The translations under genes were made by a program, and so were the position numbers. 64,000 bases of DNA, from NCBI GenBank assembly GCA_001247695.2, contig LGRX02034412.1:1-64000 (forward strand), read 5' to 3'. Source of the DNA: Cymbomonas tetramitiformis (taxonomy: Eukaryota; Chlorophyta; Pyramimonadophyceae; Pyramimonadales; Pyramimonadaceae). Below the pieces are notes generated by a model. It was not told the origin of the DNA, searched no databases, and saw only the letters and a program-made list of their open reading frames with translations. Positions 21,875-31,470 of this stretch are shown here, piece after piece (within the stretch, counting starts at the first letter, position 1; the number at the start of each line of letters is the position of its first letter).

Positions 21875-22563
21875 TGTGCTAGGGTAAGTCACGAGATAGA
21901 ATGACGGCGTGTCAGAATGACGAGTGACGGGTACTATGACAGTCACCAATGACAGGCATTTATATGACCAGATGACGAGAGTGTCTGACAGAAATGACTG
22001 ACAGAAATGCCAGACCCGAAAGTGAGTTTTGAACATCTGCAACCACAACAGATCAGGTTGAGAGAATTGGTGGGAAACCATTCCAGAAATAGGGGGAACC
22101 ATTTCATATTCAAACAGCCACACAGAAATGGAGGGAAACCAGGAGAGCCCCAGTTCTTGCCACATCATCAGATCTATGACTATTCAGCAATTCAGAGCAG
22201 AGATCAGTGTATGACTGGCAGCTGCAACCCAAGGGCTAAATGACAAGACCTGTCATAGGATATGTGAACATGAAGTGACTGAGCACTGTGACTGTCGAAT
22301 TCGGATGAGATCTGAGGGAATTCGAGTCGACATGTTACTACTTAAAGAGCTGAACAAGCTCTCATGTCAGTTTTTGAATTAGTTACACATTGGCACTGAC
22401 CTCTGGTGTCTTGTAACTTCAAACAGTGAAAGTTCATCTAAGTATAAAGAAATATCCGACAGTATACAAAGTATTCCGATATCAACCTATGGTCCCAGTA
22501 CCATATTCCCTGTAAGTGTTACTTGCACCCTTGTGAGACTGGTTCAGTCCTCACAACCGAACA
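21875..22563 (+). repeat. 5' LTR of A
   Basis: 689 bp, with the same length and ends as the 3' LTR at 55140-55828 and the inverted LTR at 36091-36779. ORFs inside it recur in all three copies but are LTR sequence, not genes. A few substitutions separate the copies, for example AGATAGAATGACGG against AGACAGAATGACGG near the start. Confidence 0.93.
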
Positions 22564-22565
22564 AC

Positions 22566-22574
22566 TGGTATCAG
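22566..22574 (+). other. primer-binding site of A (tRNA-iMet type)
   Basis: TGGTATCAG begins two bases after the 5' LTR. It is complementary to the CTGATACCA 3' end typical of initiator methionine tRNA and is the common PBS of Ty3/gypsy and Copia elements. Confidence 0.75.
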
Positions 22575-23307
22575 CGTGGTCGTGGTTCACGACTTCCGTT
22601 AGTATCTGCGTTCTACAACGCGTTGTACCAACATAATTTTAGCCTGAATTTTCCGCCCTTGGGCGAAGGAATCGTGCCTCGACAACGGCACAACCTGTTC
22701 TCTTGAGAACACTGTATATCTGCATAACATATCGACACTGTGCCGACATAATGACGACTACACAACTTGCCGCTGGTCCAATTTTCCTTCTCTGAGCGAC
22801 CTTTCCGAAGGATTCTTCGCGCGACTGGAATTTTGACTTAAATTCAACAAATTTTCAACGCGGCAGGCGCCCGTGACAATCCGTACCGACACAACCGTAC
22901 GACGGCAATTGGACGACGACCTCTGCACCGTATTTTGGTGCTTTTCTGCTTCGTACGATGATCTTTCCGCACGAATTGTCTTTCTGCGGCAAAATTCGTG
23001 TGTGAATCGACGTCTGTCCGCGGCTCTAGCTTGCTGCCGTATCCGTGCGCAAAGCTAGAGAAGTAATCAACGGCAGCAGCGTTTCGTTGCGCGGGAAATC
23101 TTCTTTTCCGGACGACCTTTCCGCACGATTTTCATTTGCAAGCTGTCTCAACGGTAATCGCTCGTATTCTGACCGGAATTTGTCGCCGAAACACGTCAGC
23201 TAGTGCGACGCGGCAATGATGAACGACGACAATTTAAGTAGCTCTGGGGCGTATCTGCCCGTCGCTAGTACGGGTGCTTCTCCGAAGCCAGGGACGCCGC
23301 ATCAGCG
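22575..23307 (+). other. untranslated leader of A
   Basis: About 730 bp between the PBS and the first long gag-like frame. It contains GC-balanced sequence with several CGCAC- and TTTCCG-type near-repeats and no supported ORF. Confidence 0.45.
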
Positions 23308-24035
23308 GTGTCAAATTTGGGCGCCCATTTCGGGGTTCCGCCGTCACTCGTACCGCAATCAGCTGGGTTTCCGCAATTTCCGTACGACAATTCTGCACAA
23401 TTCGCTGCGTACCCTCCGGGAGCTGTTTTCGACGCCGGGTTAATGATGACGCCGCAACAGCAGATTTTTCAACAACAACAATTTGTGAGCCAGCCGCAAT
23501 TGCAACCGCGGACGCCGCAACAGCAGATTTTTCCACAACAGCAATTTGTGGGCCAGCCGCAATTGCAACCGCAAACGTCGCGGCAGCTGGAGTTTCAGCA
23601 GTTCGTGCACCACCAGCGACAATTGGAACTGCAACGACAATTGCTTTGGCACCAACAGCAACCGCACCAGCACCAACTGCAGCCGAGATCGCTATGGCAA
23701 ACGCAGGTGCCGGCTGCCCCCGTTGCAGTGAGACCCGTGTCACCGGTTCCCTTCGGTGCCCTCACACTTGAACCGGTGCAGCCTTCCTCTACGCCTGCTT
23801 TCCTTGCCGCACCTGGACAGGCACCCTTGCACCCGGGCCCTGTTAACCCTGCAGGATCTACCAGCCCTGAGGGGGGGAGGAGAACCAACACCAGTAGGAC
23901 CCTTGCTGCCGGCTTCACAGCTCAGCGCTGGTTCCTGCGCAGTATCTCCTGCAGTGTTCTTTACTGACGTCACGCAGAGCGGTGCTCCTGACCCAGCGAT
24001 TTTGTCTGCGTTATTAGCCTCGGGACCTGCGCCCA

Positions 24036-24520
24036 TCACTTCTTGCCCAAATGTGGAGGATCGGGTCTCCACGTCGTCCAGGGCCGCCGGAGGCTATGGC
24101 AAAATTTTGCCAACGACAGTAGTGGGGCCCAGCGCAGCGGTGTCTTGCCCGAATGTGGAGGATCGGGTCTCCACGTCGTCCAGGGCCGCCGGAGGCTATC
24201 GCGAAATTCCAGCGACACCAGCGACAAGGGCCAGCACTGCTATGTCTTGCCCGAATGTTAGGACCGGGTCTCCACGTCGTCCAAGGCCGCCGGAGGCTAT
24301 CGCGAAATTTTGCCAACGACAGTAATGGGAGCCAGCGCAGCGGTGTCTTGCCCGAATGTGGAGGATCGGGTCTCCACGTCGTCCAGGGCCGCCGGAGGCT
24401 ATCGCGAAATTCCAGCGACGACAGCGACAAGGGCCAGCACTGCTACGTCTTGCCCAAACGTGGGGGATCGGGTCCCCACATCGACCAGGGCCGCCGGAGG
24501 CTCTGGCCAAATTTCCGCGA
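24036..24520 (+). repeat. tandem repeat inside gag encoding PNVEDRVSTSSRAAGG units
   Basis: About five copies of a unit of roughly 100 bp carry TCTTGCCCGAATGTGGAGGA and CCAGGGCCGCCGGAGGCTAT. Alternate units have two different tails (CCAACGACAGTA type and CCAGCGACACCA type), so the higher-order period is about 200 bp. One unit has lost a short segment near 24258, which changes the frame. Confidence 0.85.
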
Positions 24521-24689
24521 GCACGCTGACAGACTCAACGACGACGCCGGGAAAACTGGCAGCAGTGGCAACAACCGGTGTGATCAGCGCCCCAGCGGCA
24601 GCCAGCGAGGGACGCGCAGAACGAACCAGGAGGTTATCGGAGCGCACAGAGCTGCTGATTCAGCGCAGTAGAGCCATCGCAGGTGCTGC

Positions 24690-25105
24690 CTCAGCCGCCC
24701 GAGCAGGCGCTGCCCCAGCGGCCCACGCAGGCGCTGCCCCAGCAGCCCTCTCAGGCGCTGCCCCAGCTGCTCAGGCAGGCGCCGTCCCAGCCGCCCACGC
24801 AAGCGCCGCCCCAGCCGCCCACGCAGGTGCGGTCCCAGCGGCCCACGCAGGCGCTGCCCCAGCGGCTCACGCAAGCGTCGCCCCAGCCGCTCACGCAGGC
24901 GCTGCCCCAGCAGCCCACGCAGGCGCTACCCCGGCTGCTTTGGCAAGCGCTGTCCTGGCAGCGCACGCAGGCGTTGTTCCAGCGGACCACGCAAGCGCCG
25001 CCCCAGCGGTCCATGCAGGCGCTGCCCCAGCGGCTCAGACATGCGCCGCTCCAGCAACTTTGGCAAGCGCTGCCCCGGCAGTCCATGTGGGCGTCGTTCC
25101 AGCGG
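24690..25105 (+). repeat. 24-bp coding minisatellite inside gag (about 17 units)
   Basis: The unit is close to CAGGCGCTGCCCCAGCGG followed by CCCACG. One frame gives QALPQRPT-like repeats, another gives AAPAAHAG-like repeats, and both stay open over the whole array. The QALPQ frame is the one that continues into the rest of gag. The Ala-rich frame is a shadow. Confidence 0.88.
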
Positions 25106-25690
25106 TTCAGTAACCCTCCAGCACCGATGCCAGCGTCAGGTGACCTAGTCAGTCCAGGCTTGGTGACTGCGCTGGAGGCTCATGGGTCGCAACTGCAAGC
25201 AGGAGCACGTTCGGTCAGACAGTTGAGAGAGACGCACGGGTTACAACCTGCGGACTTGCCAATTCACAACCCGGACTCAGTTGCACCCGTCAGCGGCTTA
25301 ACCTCAGCACCGGCAGCCAGTACGTCATCCCGATCTTCGACCAGACACCAGCATAAAGGCCCAGGAAGATTGTCTGAGCAGGATGTTCTCGGTAGAATTC
25401 ATAGCAGGAAAGGGCCAGATCAGAAGGTGAGGGTGCTGAAGTGGACTGAGGATGACAATTGCTTCTGGAGCGACCATAGTGGGGAGAGCGCTGGATCTCT
25501 GCTGGATGTGACACACCGTGTGTCACTTCCTGTTATCTGTACTAGTACTCCGTACAGTACGGGTGTCACAGGTCTAGGGTTTCCGGCATAAAGCCGAGAC
25601 TATCTTATGTTTATTCTGACTTATGCAAATACCGAAAGTGAAAGCATTCTGACTGTAACCCGATATATACCCGTAGCTATATATCTCACA

Positions 25691-25704
25691 GGTTATGGTG
25701 CGCC
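25691..25704 (+). other. primer-binding site of B, half-tRNA-iMet type
   Basis: GGTTATGG follows the LTR directly. It does not match a tRNA 3' CCA end. It matches the complement of the CCATAAC anticodon-loop region of initiator Met tRNA, the internal priming site known from Drosophila copia and yeast Ty5. Elements C (GGTTATGG at 29878) and D (GGTTATAG at 39537) have the same start. Confidence 0.6.
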
Positions 25705-26079
25705 AGGCACCTTCCACTACTTTTGGTAGCATGATTGGCTAAGCGCCTCCGCTTGGTGGGGCGTTGGGGGTCCCATTTGATGGTTGCGCTATGAGGGCTC
25801 GCGGTTGAGGCACGCGTCGTTACGGAGTAATTGTGTTTATCGCTGCAGCGTACCCTACGTGATTTTCTGGATGTCCACGGGATTTTCGTTTTGACTGGAA
25901 TTGATCACTCCTTGTCGCGGACTTCTTGCGCAACGTGTTCTTTGACTTCCGCATTTCTACAATTGGGATTTCGCAGTTACGGACGTTTTGACTGCTTTTG
26001 CCGTCACCATTTCCGCGAGTTCCTCCTCTCCGCGCCATCGCCACCTTACCCCGACGTACCCGCCTATAGGATTTTTATC

Positions 26080-27663
26080 ATGAGTATTTCTTCGCAAGCT
26101 ACGCCTCCCATGGGGGCTCACAACCGGATTCGGCTAGACACAATTTTTTCCCGAGACGTTGGGATGCGCTATCGGCCGACACCTGCATCTCCAGCGGCTA
26201 ATTTGACGGCCCCTGAGCGGACACGTGCTGTGGCCGTTCAAAATTCATCATGGGACGTGGATTTAATCAAAAGAACATCTCGAGACGCTCTTGGCTCCAA
26301 GGAGGCGTCATTCCGAGGTGACGAATCGGACCGCAATGTTTTGTGGACGTCGTTGGTGTCATCTTTGCAGTCGGCATTTGAGCTGAAGGACACCGCCAAC
26401 GACACCCTCTTCGACTTGGCGGACGCCACCAAGGAGGTCAACAACGTCTACAACGCCATCCTCTTCACGACGTTGACATCTTTGACGAGGCCTCACTCAC
26501 CCGCAAGACGTTGGGTGGACGCTTCTGGTCGTGCTTCACCGCGAGATGGGAAGCGAGCTTTACTTGAAGTCACGAAGAGGCTACTTCCTCGAGTTCTTCG
26601 ACCCCTTGGGAACTACGAGGAGTTGTGTGCCATCTACTTCGACTCCAAGCTCGACCCCGATCCGTTAATCCAAGACTTCGACGCCTGCCTAACGGCTATC
26701 CGCAACTCGCCCTCTGGTCCGCTCGACGACATGATGGCCAAGAAGCAGCTGCTCGCGTCCCTCGACCCCATCATGTACGACAAGGTCACCACGCCGCTTC
26801 GGCTCGACGTGGACTTGGCCAAAGTCGACCTCGAGGACATCTACGCCCACATCCTCGAGATTTGGGAGAGCGAGAACGGTGTTGGCCGCGCGAAGCAGCC
26901 TGAGGCGTCACCTCCGACTTCCCCGACTATGCTTTACTCTGGTGGGGTTGACGTGAAGAGCCTCATCGTGGAGTTCGAGAAGCAATTGGAGGCCGCCGCC
27001 TCTACCCTCGTGACGCTAAAGGACTCAATCGCGAAGGGCGACGAGCCTCTCTCTGGATTCACTGACTCTCACCGCCACCGCCAGCAGCCTGACGGTAAGC
27101 GGGGTGTCTCCTTTCCGCCCTCACGTTGGCGGGATGAACGCAACAGGAGGGACGATGGGAAGTTCCATGGACGGAGCAATCGTGTTGGGGGCTATGGCGC
27201 GCGGAAGAGCTTCCGCTTCGCCGCGAGCCCGCTCAAGACCGACGGGAATTGGAGTCAGCAACACTACAAGAAGAACTCCGCCCACAACATCTCCTTCCAC
27301 GTAGCCTCCTCCGCCTTCGTCCCTGAGTGCGCGCGTTGTCCTCCTGGACACTACCACGACACCGCGAGTTGCCCCACGGACGACATGGCATGCGCGGAGT
27401 GCGACTTGGTGGCTGCCGACGAGAACGACGAGATCGTCTCCGCGTTCCAGACCGCCTTCGACGCTCAGGACGACGCCACCTTCGCTCGACTTTGTGGACA
27501 GCATGATCAGCCTGTTGTTCGTCACGACGAAGAGCCCTTCACCTTCGCGGACGACATCAACATTGGCCTTCGGGCACAGTACGCGGGCTTAAAGCCTTCT
27601 CCGCCCTCTCTCCTTGCTACCCGCGTGCACGAGGCGCGCACAGCTCTCCGTGTCCTGAGCTGA
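26080..27663 (+). CDS. Gag-like protein of element B
   Basis: The 527-residue frame starts at the ATG at 26080, the first Met before the region conserved with element D. It has a helical capsid-like region. A block SPARRWVDASGRASPRDGKR (near residues 145-165) matches the SPARDWLEASGSDVPGDGKR block of D. Further on is a Cys/His cluster CARCPPGHYHDTASC, a variant of the retroviral zinc knuckle with non-standard spacing. There is no pol. The frame ends at a TGA (27661-27663), and a second frame continues the homology with D downstream, so one frameshift near 27620-27660 separates the halves. Confidence 0.75.
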   Translation: MSISSQATPPMGAHNRIRLDTIFSRDVGMRYRPTPASPAANLTAPERTRAVAVQNSSWDVDLIKRTSRDALGSKEASFRGDESDRNVLWTSLVSSLQSAFELKDTANDTLFDLADATKEVNNVYNAILFTTLTSLTRPHSPARRWVDASGRASPRDGKRALLEVTKRLLPRVLRPLGNYEELCAIYFDSKLDPDPLIQDFDACLTAIRNSPSGPLDDMMAKKQLLASLDPIMYDKVTTPLRLDVDLAKVDLEDIYAHILEIWESENGVGRAKQPEASPPTSPTMLYSGGVDVKSLIVEFEKQLEAAASTLVTLKDSIAKGDEPLSGFTDSHRHRQQPDGKRGVSFPPSRWRDERNRRDDGKFHGRSNRVGGYGARKSFRFAASPLKTDGNWSQQHYKKNSAHNISFHVASSAFVPECARCPPGHYHDTASCPTDDMACAECDLVAADENDEIVSAFQTAFDAQDDATFARLCGQHDQPVVRHDEEPFTFADDINIGLRAQYAGLKPSPPSLLATRVHEARTALRVLS

Positions 27664-27707
27664 AGCAGGTAGCCGGTGGTGCTGAGCCGGCTCCGCAGCA
27701 TTTTCCC

Positions 27708-28391
27708 ATGGTTCATTTCGGCACGGACACGCCCGCCGTGATCGACAAGGGCATCGCGGAGCCTGAACCGCAAGTAGCAACCAAGGCCGACGAGAGCGCG
27801 CTAATCTTCCCGAAGCGGTTCGTCGACGACGAACCCCCCTTCGAGCAGTCCTTTATGGACGGCATGTCTGTGAAATTGGGCTTCTTCGAGCCCGAGCCAC
27901 AGGTTTCAGTTCAATCCTTCACACCCCTGCCTCCGTACATTTCTTCCACGCATGATTCGGCCAGCGTCGCTAACTCCGAGTCTGGCGACGAGGAATTGCA
28001 TGTGTGCACACCGCCACCCGCTCCACGGGTTGGTGGTGTCCGGACACCGTCAATTGGCGGTCTCCTCACGGCAGCGGCACTGCCAGCTCTGTTCATGTGT
28101 GTGAGCATGGCTTTGCTCGACACCGTCACCGCCTCTGCACTTTGTGGCGCGGAGATTGCTCCGCGGGCGGTGGTGTCCGGGCAGTACTTCAATTATCAGA
28201 ATTGCGCAATGGACTTCTTCCGTGACTCCGCCTTTCTGGACTCTGGACCCGCTGACCCCGACGGCAACTTCAATCTGGACTCTGGTTCTTTGGACTTTGA
28301 CACTTTTGACATCTTCAATCTGAACTTTGAGATTGACAACAGCAACTTCTACAGTGAACTCTGCTTTGTGGACCACTTTCAAAGTGGCTAG
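27708..28391 (+). CDS. C-terminal portion of the B protein (separate frame)
   Basis: 227 residues in a frame shifted relative to the gag frame. It is acidic, with a hydrophobic stretch around residues 116-142 (TAAALPALFMCVSMALLDTV) that could be a membrane segment. The end is Asp/Phe/Asn-rich and finishes in FQSG. The single ORF of element D has the same layout (hydrophobic stretch, acidic tail, LQSG end) with no break. The split in B is therefore either a mutation or a frameshift used in expression. Function unknown. Confidence 0.6.
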   Translation: MVHFGTDTPAVIDKGIAEPEPQVATKADESALIFPKRFVDDEPPFEQSFMDGMSVKLGFFEPEPQVSVQSFTPLPPYISSTHDSASVANSESGDEELHVCTPPPAPRVGGVRTPSIGGLLTAAALPALFMCVSMALLDTVTASALCGAEIAPRAVVSGQYFNYQNCAMDFFRDSAFLDSGPADPDGNFNLDSGSLDFDTFDIFNLNFEIDNSNFYSELCFVDHFQSG

Positions 28392-28797
28392 AGTTGCTCT
28401 GTGACTGCTGGTAGCCCTGCTAGATCAGCTTCAAGGCCAAGATGCCTCCCTGTGTGCACGGCTAGCTAGAGATTTGGGACCGCCCTGGCCAAGAGCACAG
28501 GCCCCCTCTAGAAATGTTTCCACCGCTTGAGATGGTGTGTTTTCTAACTGCAACAACCCTGCTCCACCCTAACTCTTCCTCCGTAATAGTCCAGGGTGGT
28601 GTGCTGGATGTGACACACCGTGTGTCACTTCCTGTTATCTGTACTAGTACTCCGTACAGTACGGGTGTCACAGGTCTAGGGTTTCCGGCATAAAGCCGAG
28701 ACTATCTTATGTTTATTCTGACTTATGCAAACACCGAAAGTGAAAGCATTCTGACTGTAACCCGATATATACCCGTAGCTATATATCTCACAATCTC

Positions 28798-29425
28798 AGC
28801 AGAGTACCCCAGTTAGGCTGCAGTTGGTGGCAGCTACCAGAAAGGAGAGAGAAACCCTCGTACGTTGGTTTAATAATGAACCACGTACCCAGCATGGCCG
28901 TATGCAGTTGTACGCAGCCACCGTGACGAATCTGCACGACTTGAAGGACCAAGTGAGCTCGAGGGAGTACGCTCGCATGTTGAGACATGGAGCTCTCAGA
29001 CACGAAGGAGGAATTCCCGTTAAGTACTTCGCGGGAATTAACTTCGGACGAGCACGAACTCTGAACCGACGAGATGAGTACCCAGCTCAGAGCAACAGGT
29101 TTGCTGTGCTCCCTGTGGTTCCGTCAACGATCAGTCAGCATCATTGGTGGCAGCACCCAGCAACAGCCAGTCAGCTCAGCGAGGATTCCCTGAGGATGAC
29201 CCCAGCAACAGCAGCGGTAGCGAATCGTCGCTCAATGAAAAATCAGTATCACCAGAGCGGGAGCGCAGATACCGCAGCAGCAGCGGTGACGACAGTGGAG
29301 AGCGGAGCAGAGGGCGGCGAAGATTCAAGAAGAAGAAGAAGAAGAAGAAGAAGTCCAAGAAGCCCAAGAAGCGAAGCAAGTTCACAGCTGAGGAGAAGGG
29401 AAAGGCTAGGGCTGTAGCGGTTGAG
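28798..29425 (+). pseudogene. A gag, central part between insertions B and J
   Basis: The frame is continuous with 24683-25499 after removal of B and with 32442 onward after removal of J. It has a moderately charged N-terminal half and then a Ser/Glu/Asp/Arg-rich part that ends in a run of lysines (eight consecutive, near 29330) followed by more Lys/Pro. The apparent TGA stop at 29426-29428 is the first three bases of J, not a natural end. The lysine-rich part may bind nucleic acid, but that is inference. Confidence 0.7.
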
Positions 29426-30111
29426 TGATGGGAATCCCAACTTCACCCCATACTGGGGGGAGTTGTGGATCCTCTCCTGTCACCCCTCGCCTTGAGGTGC
29501 CACGTAGGCAGTCAGCTTTCCGCCGTTCTCTGCGATAATAAAACACCCAGTATTTTATTATCTTCACCTTAGTACTGTATGCTGGAATTGACACTACGAC
29601 TAGTTCGTACAGTCTAGTGTCATTCCTGTATGTCATCTTCGGTGGTCAGCCTGTGTCACTCATCTCGGGTATATATCGTTCTTATATCCGAGTTTAGTGA
29701 TCCGTTTGTTCTGCGCCGGCTCTCGGTCCCATCGGCTCTGCTCACCAAGTTTCAAAGATGTTATGGGCCCACCACGCTTCCACTGCGCCAACATTAAACT
29801 CGTTGTGCGGTAAACTCGTTGTCCGTTGTTTCACCGTCGGCAGCGGGTCCCCACTGCCTGAGCTGTTGTTTCCAGCAGGTTATGGTCCTTCTCACGCTTG
29901 CGTGAACTGAATTTTAGCGTAGAATTTTATTTTATTTCCGCCCTATCTTTCGGTTAAGCGTCTCCACGCCTTGTGGGACGCTTTAGAACAGATTCTACGC
30001 ATTTTCTGGAGGCGGCTGCTTACGGCTTTGGGTGATTACGACGAGGTGCTCTCCGACGATTTTTTCGTTTGCGATCTTTATTTGGATTTGTATTCGCTTC
30101 TTTGTTCGATT

Positions 30112-31029
30112 ATGAATTCAGCGCAGATTTTGGAGAGTGAAGAGCTCCTAGCTCTTTTGGGATCTATCGACACTGGTTTTGCGAGAGTCTCTACTCTCAA
30201 GAGATCACAGCTCACCTCTTTATGCTCTTCCATGCATTTGGCTATTTCGCATTTCCGTGGGGCGACTCAGATCTCAGCGGATTCTACCGCGTATTCTCCG
30301 ATAGTTTTGCACATCTTGGTGGCTGGTGAGCCACAAGTTGGTGGTGTCTCGGCCGAGACCGTTGGTTCTGGTATTTCGAGCGGAGAGTTTTGCGAAGTAG
30401 GAGTGGGCGATGCGCCGGCGATTTTGGCGTCAAAATCAGTTTCAACTCAGAATTCCACCACTAGACCCTTGCCTAGTGCCACTAGGGCAAGCGAGATGGT
30501 GCCACAGGCCCCTCCTGTGGTAACCGAAGTTCACTATGTCCATGCGCCTCCCATTGTACCTCCCTATATGGGCTCTGGGGTTGTTCACAGTTATGAGGAG
30601 TATTTGCCTAGTGAGGATGAGGATGAATCGGAGTACCCACTTGGGTATTTCGATGATTCCAGCGACAGTTGTGAGGAGGCAGAGGAGCAAGATGGCCACT
30701 TGGCCGCTCCGCATTTTTCGTCCGATCGATTGGAACGGGATTCCGAGCTGGACACAAGTTTTCAGCAGGATTCTTATGGCGGAGGTTTCGAGGCCCCACT
30801 TGGGGAAGAGTTTTTACCGCAAAATGGCTTTTCAGTTGGCAGAGTTTCTTTTGAGAATGAACCTGCCGTTGAGCACGAGCATGACGAGGACATCTACACC
30901 GCAGAAGAATGGGCTGCCTGGGAGGCAGGAGCCCACGATTCCGTTGGAACTGGTGGTGCAGAATTTTATGATGAAGATTCTTATTGTGAGGATGATGCTA
31001 GTTACGATTCTGATGATGACTACTATTAG
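30112..31029 (+). CDS. acidic protein of element C, unrecognised
   Basis: 305 residues from the first ATG of the long frame. The open frame extends 141 bp further upstream without an ATG. The N-terminal 80 residues look helical with Leu-rich spacing. The middle is Ser/Pro/Val-rich, and the C-terminal half is very acidic with many Asp, Glu and Tyr, ending Asp-Asp-Asp-Tyr-Tyr. There is no zinc knuckle and no capsid block shared with B or D, so it is not clearly a Gag. It is the only protein of element C. Confidence 0.5.
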   Translation: MNSAQILESEELLALLGSIDTGFARVSTLKRSQLTSLCSSMHLAISHFRGATQISADSTAYSPIVLHILVAGEPQVGGVSAETVGSGISSGEFCEVGVGDAPAILASKSVSTQNSTTRPLPSATRASEMVPQAPPVVTEVHYVHAPPIVPPYMGSGVVHSYEEYLPSEDEDESEYPLGYFDDSSDSCEEAEEQDGHLAAPHFSSDRLERDSELDTSFQQDSYGGGFEAPLGEEFLPQNGFSVGRVSFENEPAVEHEHDEDIYTAEEWAAWEAGAHDSVGTGGAEFYDEDSYCEDDASYDSDDDYY

Positions 31030-31470
31030 TTCTTTAAACAGACAGGCGGTGTTCCTTTTGGCATTTCTCCACCACTTGATGTAGTTTTGGTCAGAGGATG
31101 TTGTTGAAATTCTCACCACTAGCGGGCAGCTTTACCGATTGAGACGAACATTTTTTATGGCAAGAGACCTTACAGTTCGCAGATATATCAAAGCTAAACC
31201 GACAGGCGGAATTCTTTTAGCATTCTCCATCACATGCAGACAGGCGAGATTTGTGGGAGCACCCACCACTAGCCGGCAGAGCATTAATTTTAGCAGACAG
31301 GAATTGGTCCTAGCAATCTCCGAGGCTTAGCAGTATTATTTTGCTAGCCTGTAAATTCATCTTGCCACCTGTGACTTTGACTAGCTTCCTGGAGTTTAAC
31401 ATCTTGACATTTATCTGTAAACTCTAGTAGCTAGGGTGGTGAGTGTCACTAGCTGGTCCACCTCAGATGA
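31030..31470 (+). repeat. imperfect repeats in the 3' part of element C
   Basis: The segment AGACAGGCGGTGTTCCTTTT...CACCACT, near 31040, recurs in altered form near 31200 (CCGACAGGCGGAATTC), 31238 (CAGACAGGCGAGATT) and 31292 (AGCAGACAGGAATTGG). Each is followed by CACCACTAGC-like or AGCATT-like sequence. This is a short array with about 40-160 bp spacing, probably untranslated. Confidence 0.5.

Larger units (their letters stand above)
23308..25499 (+). pseudogene. A gag, N-terminal low-complexity region, frameshifted
   Basis: Three overlapping frames together cover the region. The first (23308-23967) is Gln/Pro-rich with many Gln-Gln runs. The second (23756-24325 and 24310-25113 in different frames) contains repeated SCPNVEDRVSTSSRAAGG units. 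The third (24683-25499) is a Pro/Gln/Leu/Arg-rich stretch translated from a 24-bp minisatellite, followed by ordinary coding sequence. Frame changes fall inside the repeats, as expected from unit-length slippage. The last frame runs directly into element B at 25499 and resumes in frame at 28798. I cannot assign a start codon with confidence. Confidence 0.55.
25500..28792 (+). mobile_element. gag-only LTR retrotransposon B
   Basis: Two 191-bp LTRs (25500-25690 and 28602-28792) begin TGCTGGATGTGACAC and end ATATATCTCACA. ATCTC flanks the element on both sides (25495-25499 and 28793-28797). The whole element is 3293 bp and encodes a gag-like protein but no protease, RT or integrase, so it is non-autonomous. 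After the 5' LTR comes GGTTATGGTGCGCC, resembling a half-tRNA primer site. Before the 3' LTR is GGTGGTG. Excision down to one ATCTC restores the gag frame of A, so B inserted after A. Confidence 0.92.

Noticed and set aside
22007..22243. Small conserved protein of 78 residues found three times
   Set aside because: All three copies lie inside the 689-bp LTRs. Conservation reflects LTR identity, not a gene.
24310..25113. Alanine-rich collagen- or antifreeze-like protein
   Set aside because: It is a shadow frame of the 24-bp minisatellite. The alternative frame continues into the rest of gag across insertion B.
29452..29465. Polypurine tract and start of another LTR (CTGGGGGGAGTTGTGG)
   Set aside because: It looks like the A purine tract, but the TTGAG duplication and in-frame rejoining place the element boundary at 29426, so this is inside the J terminal unit.
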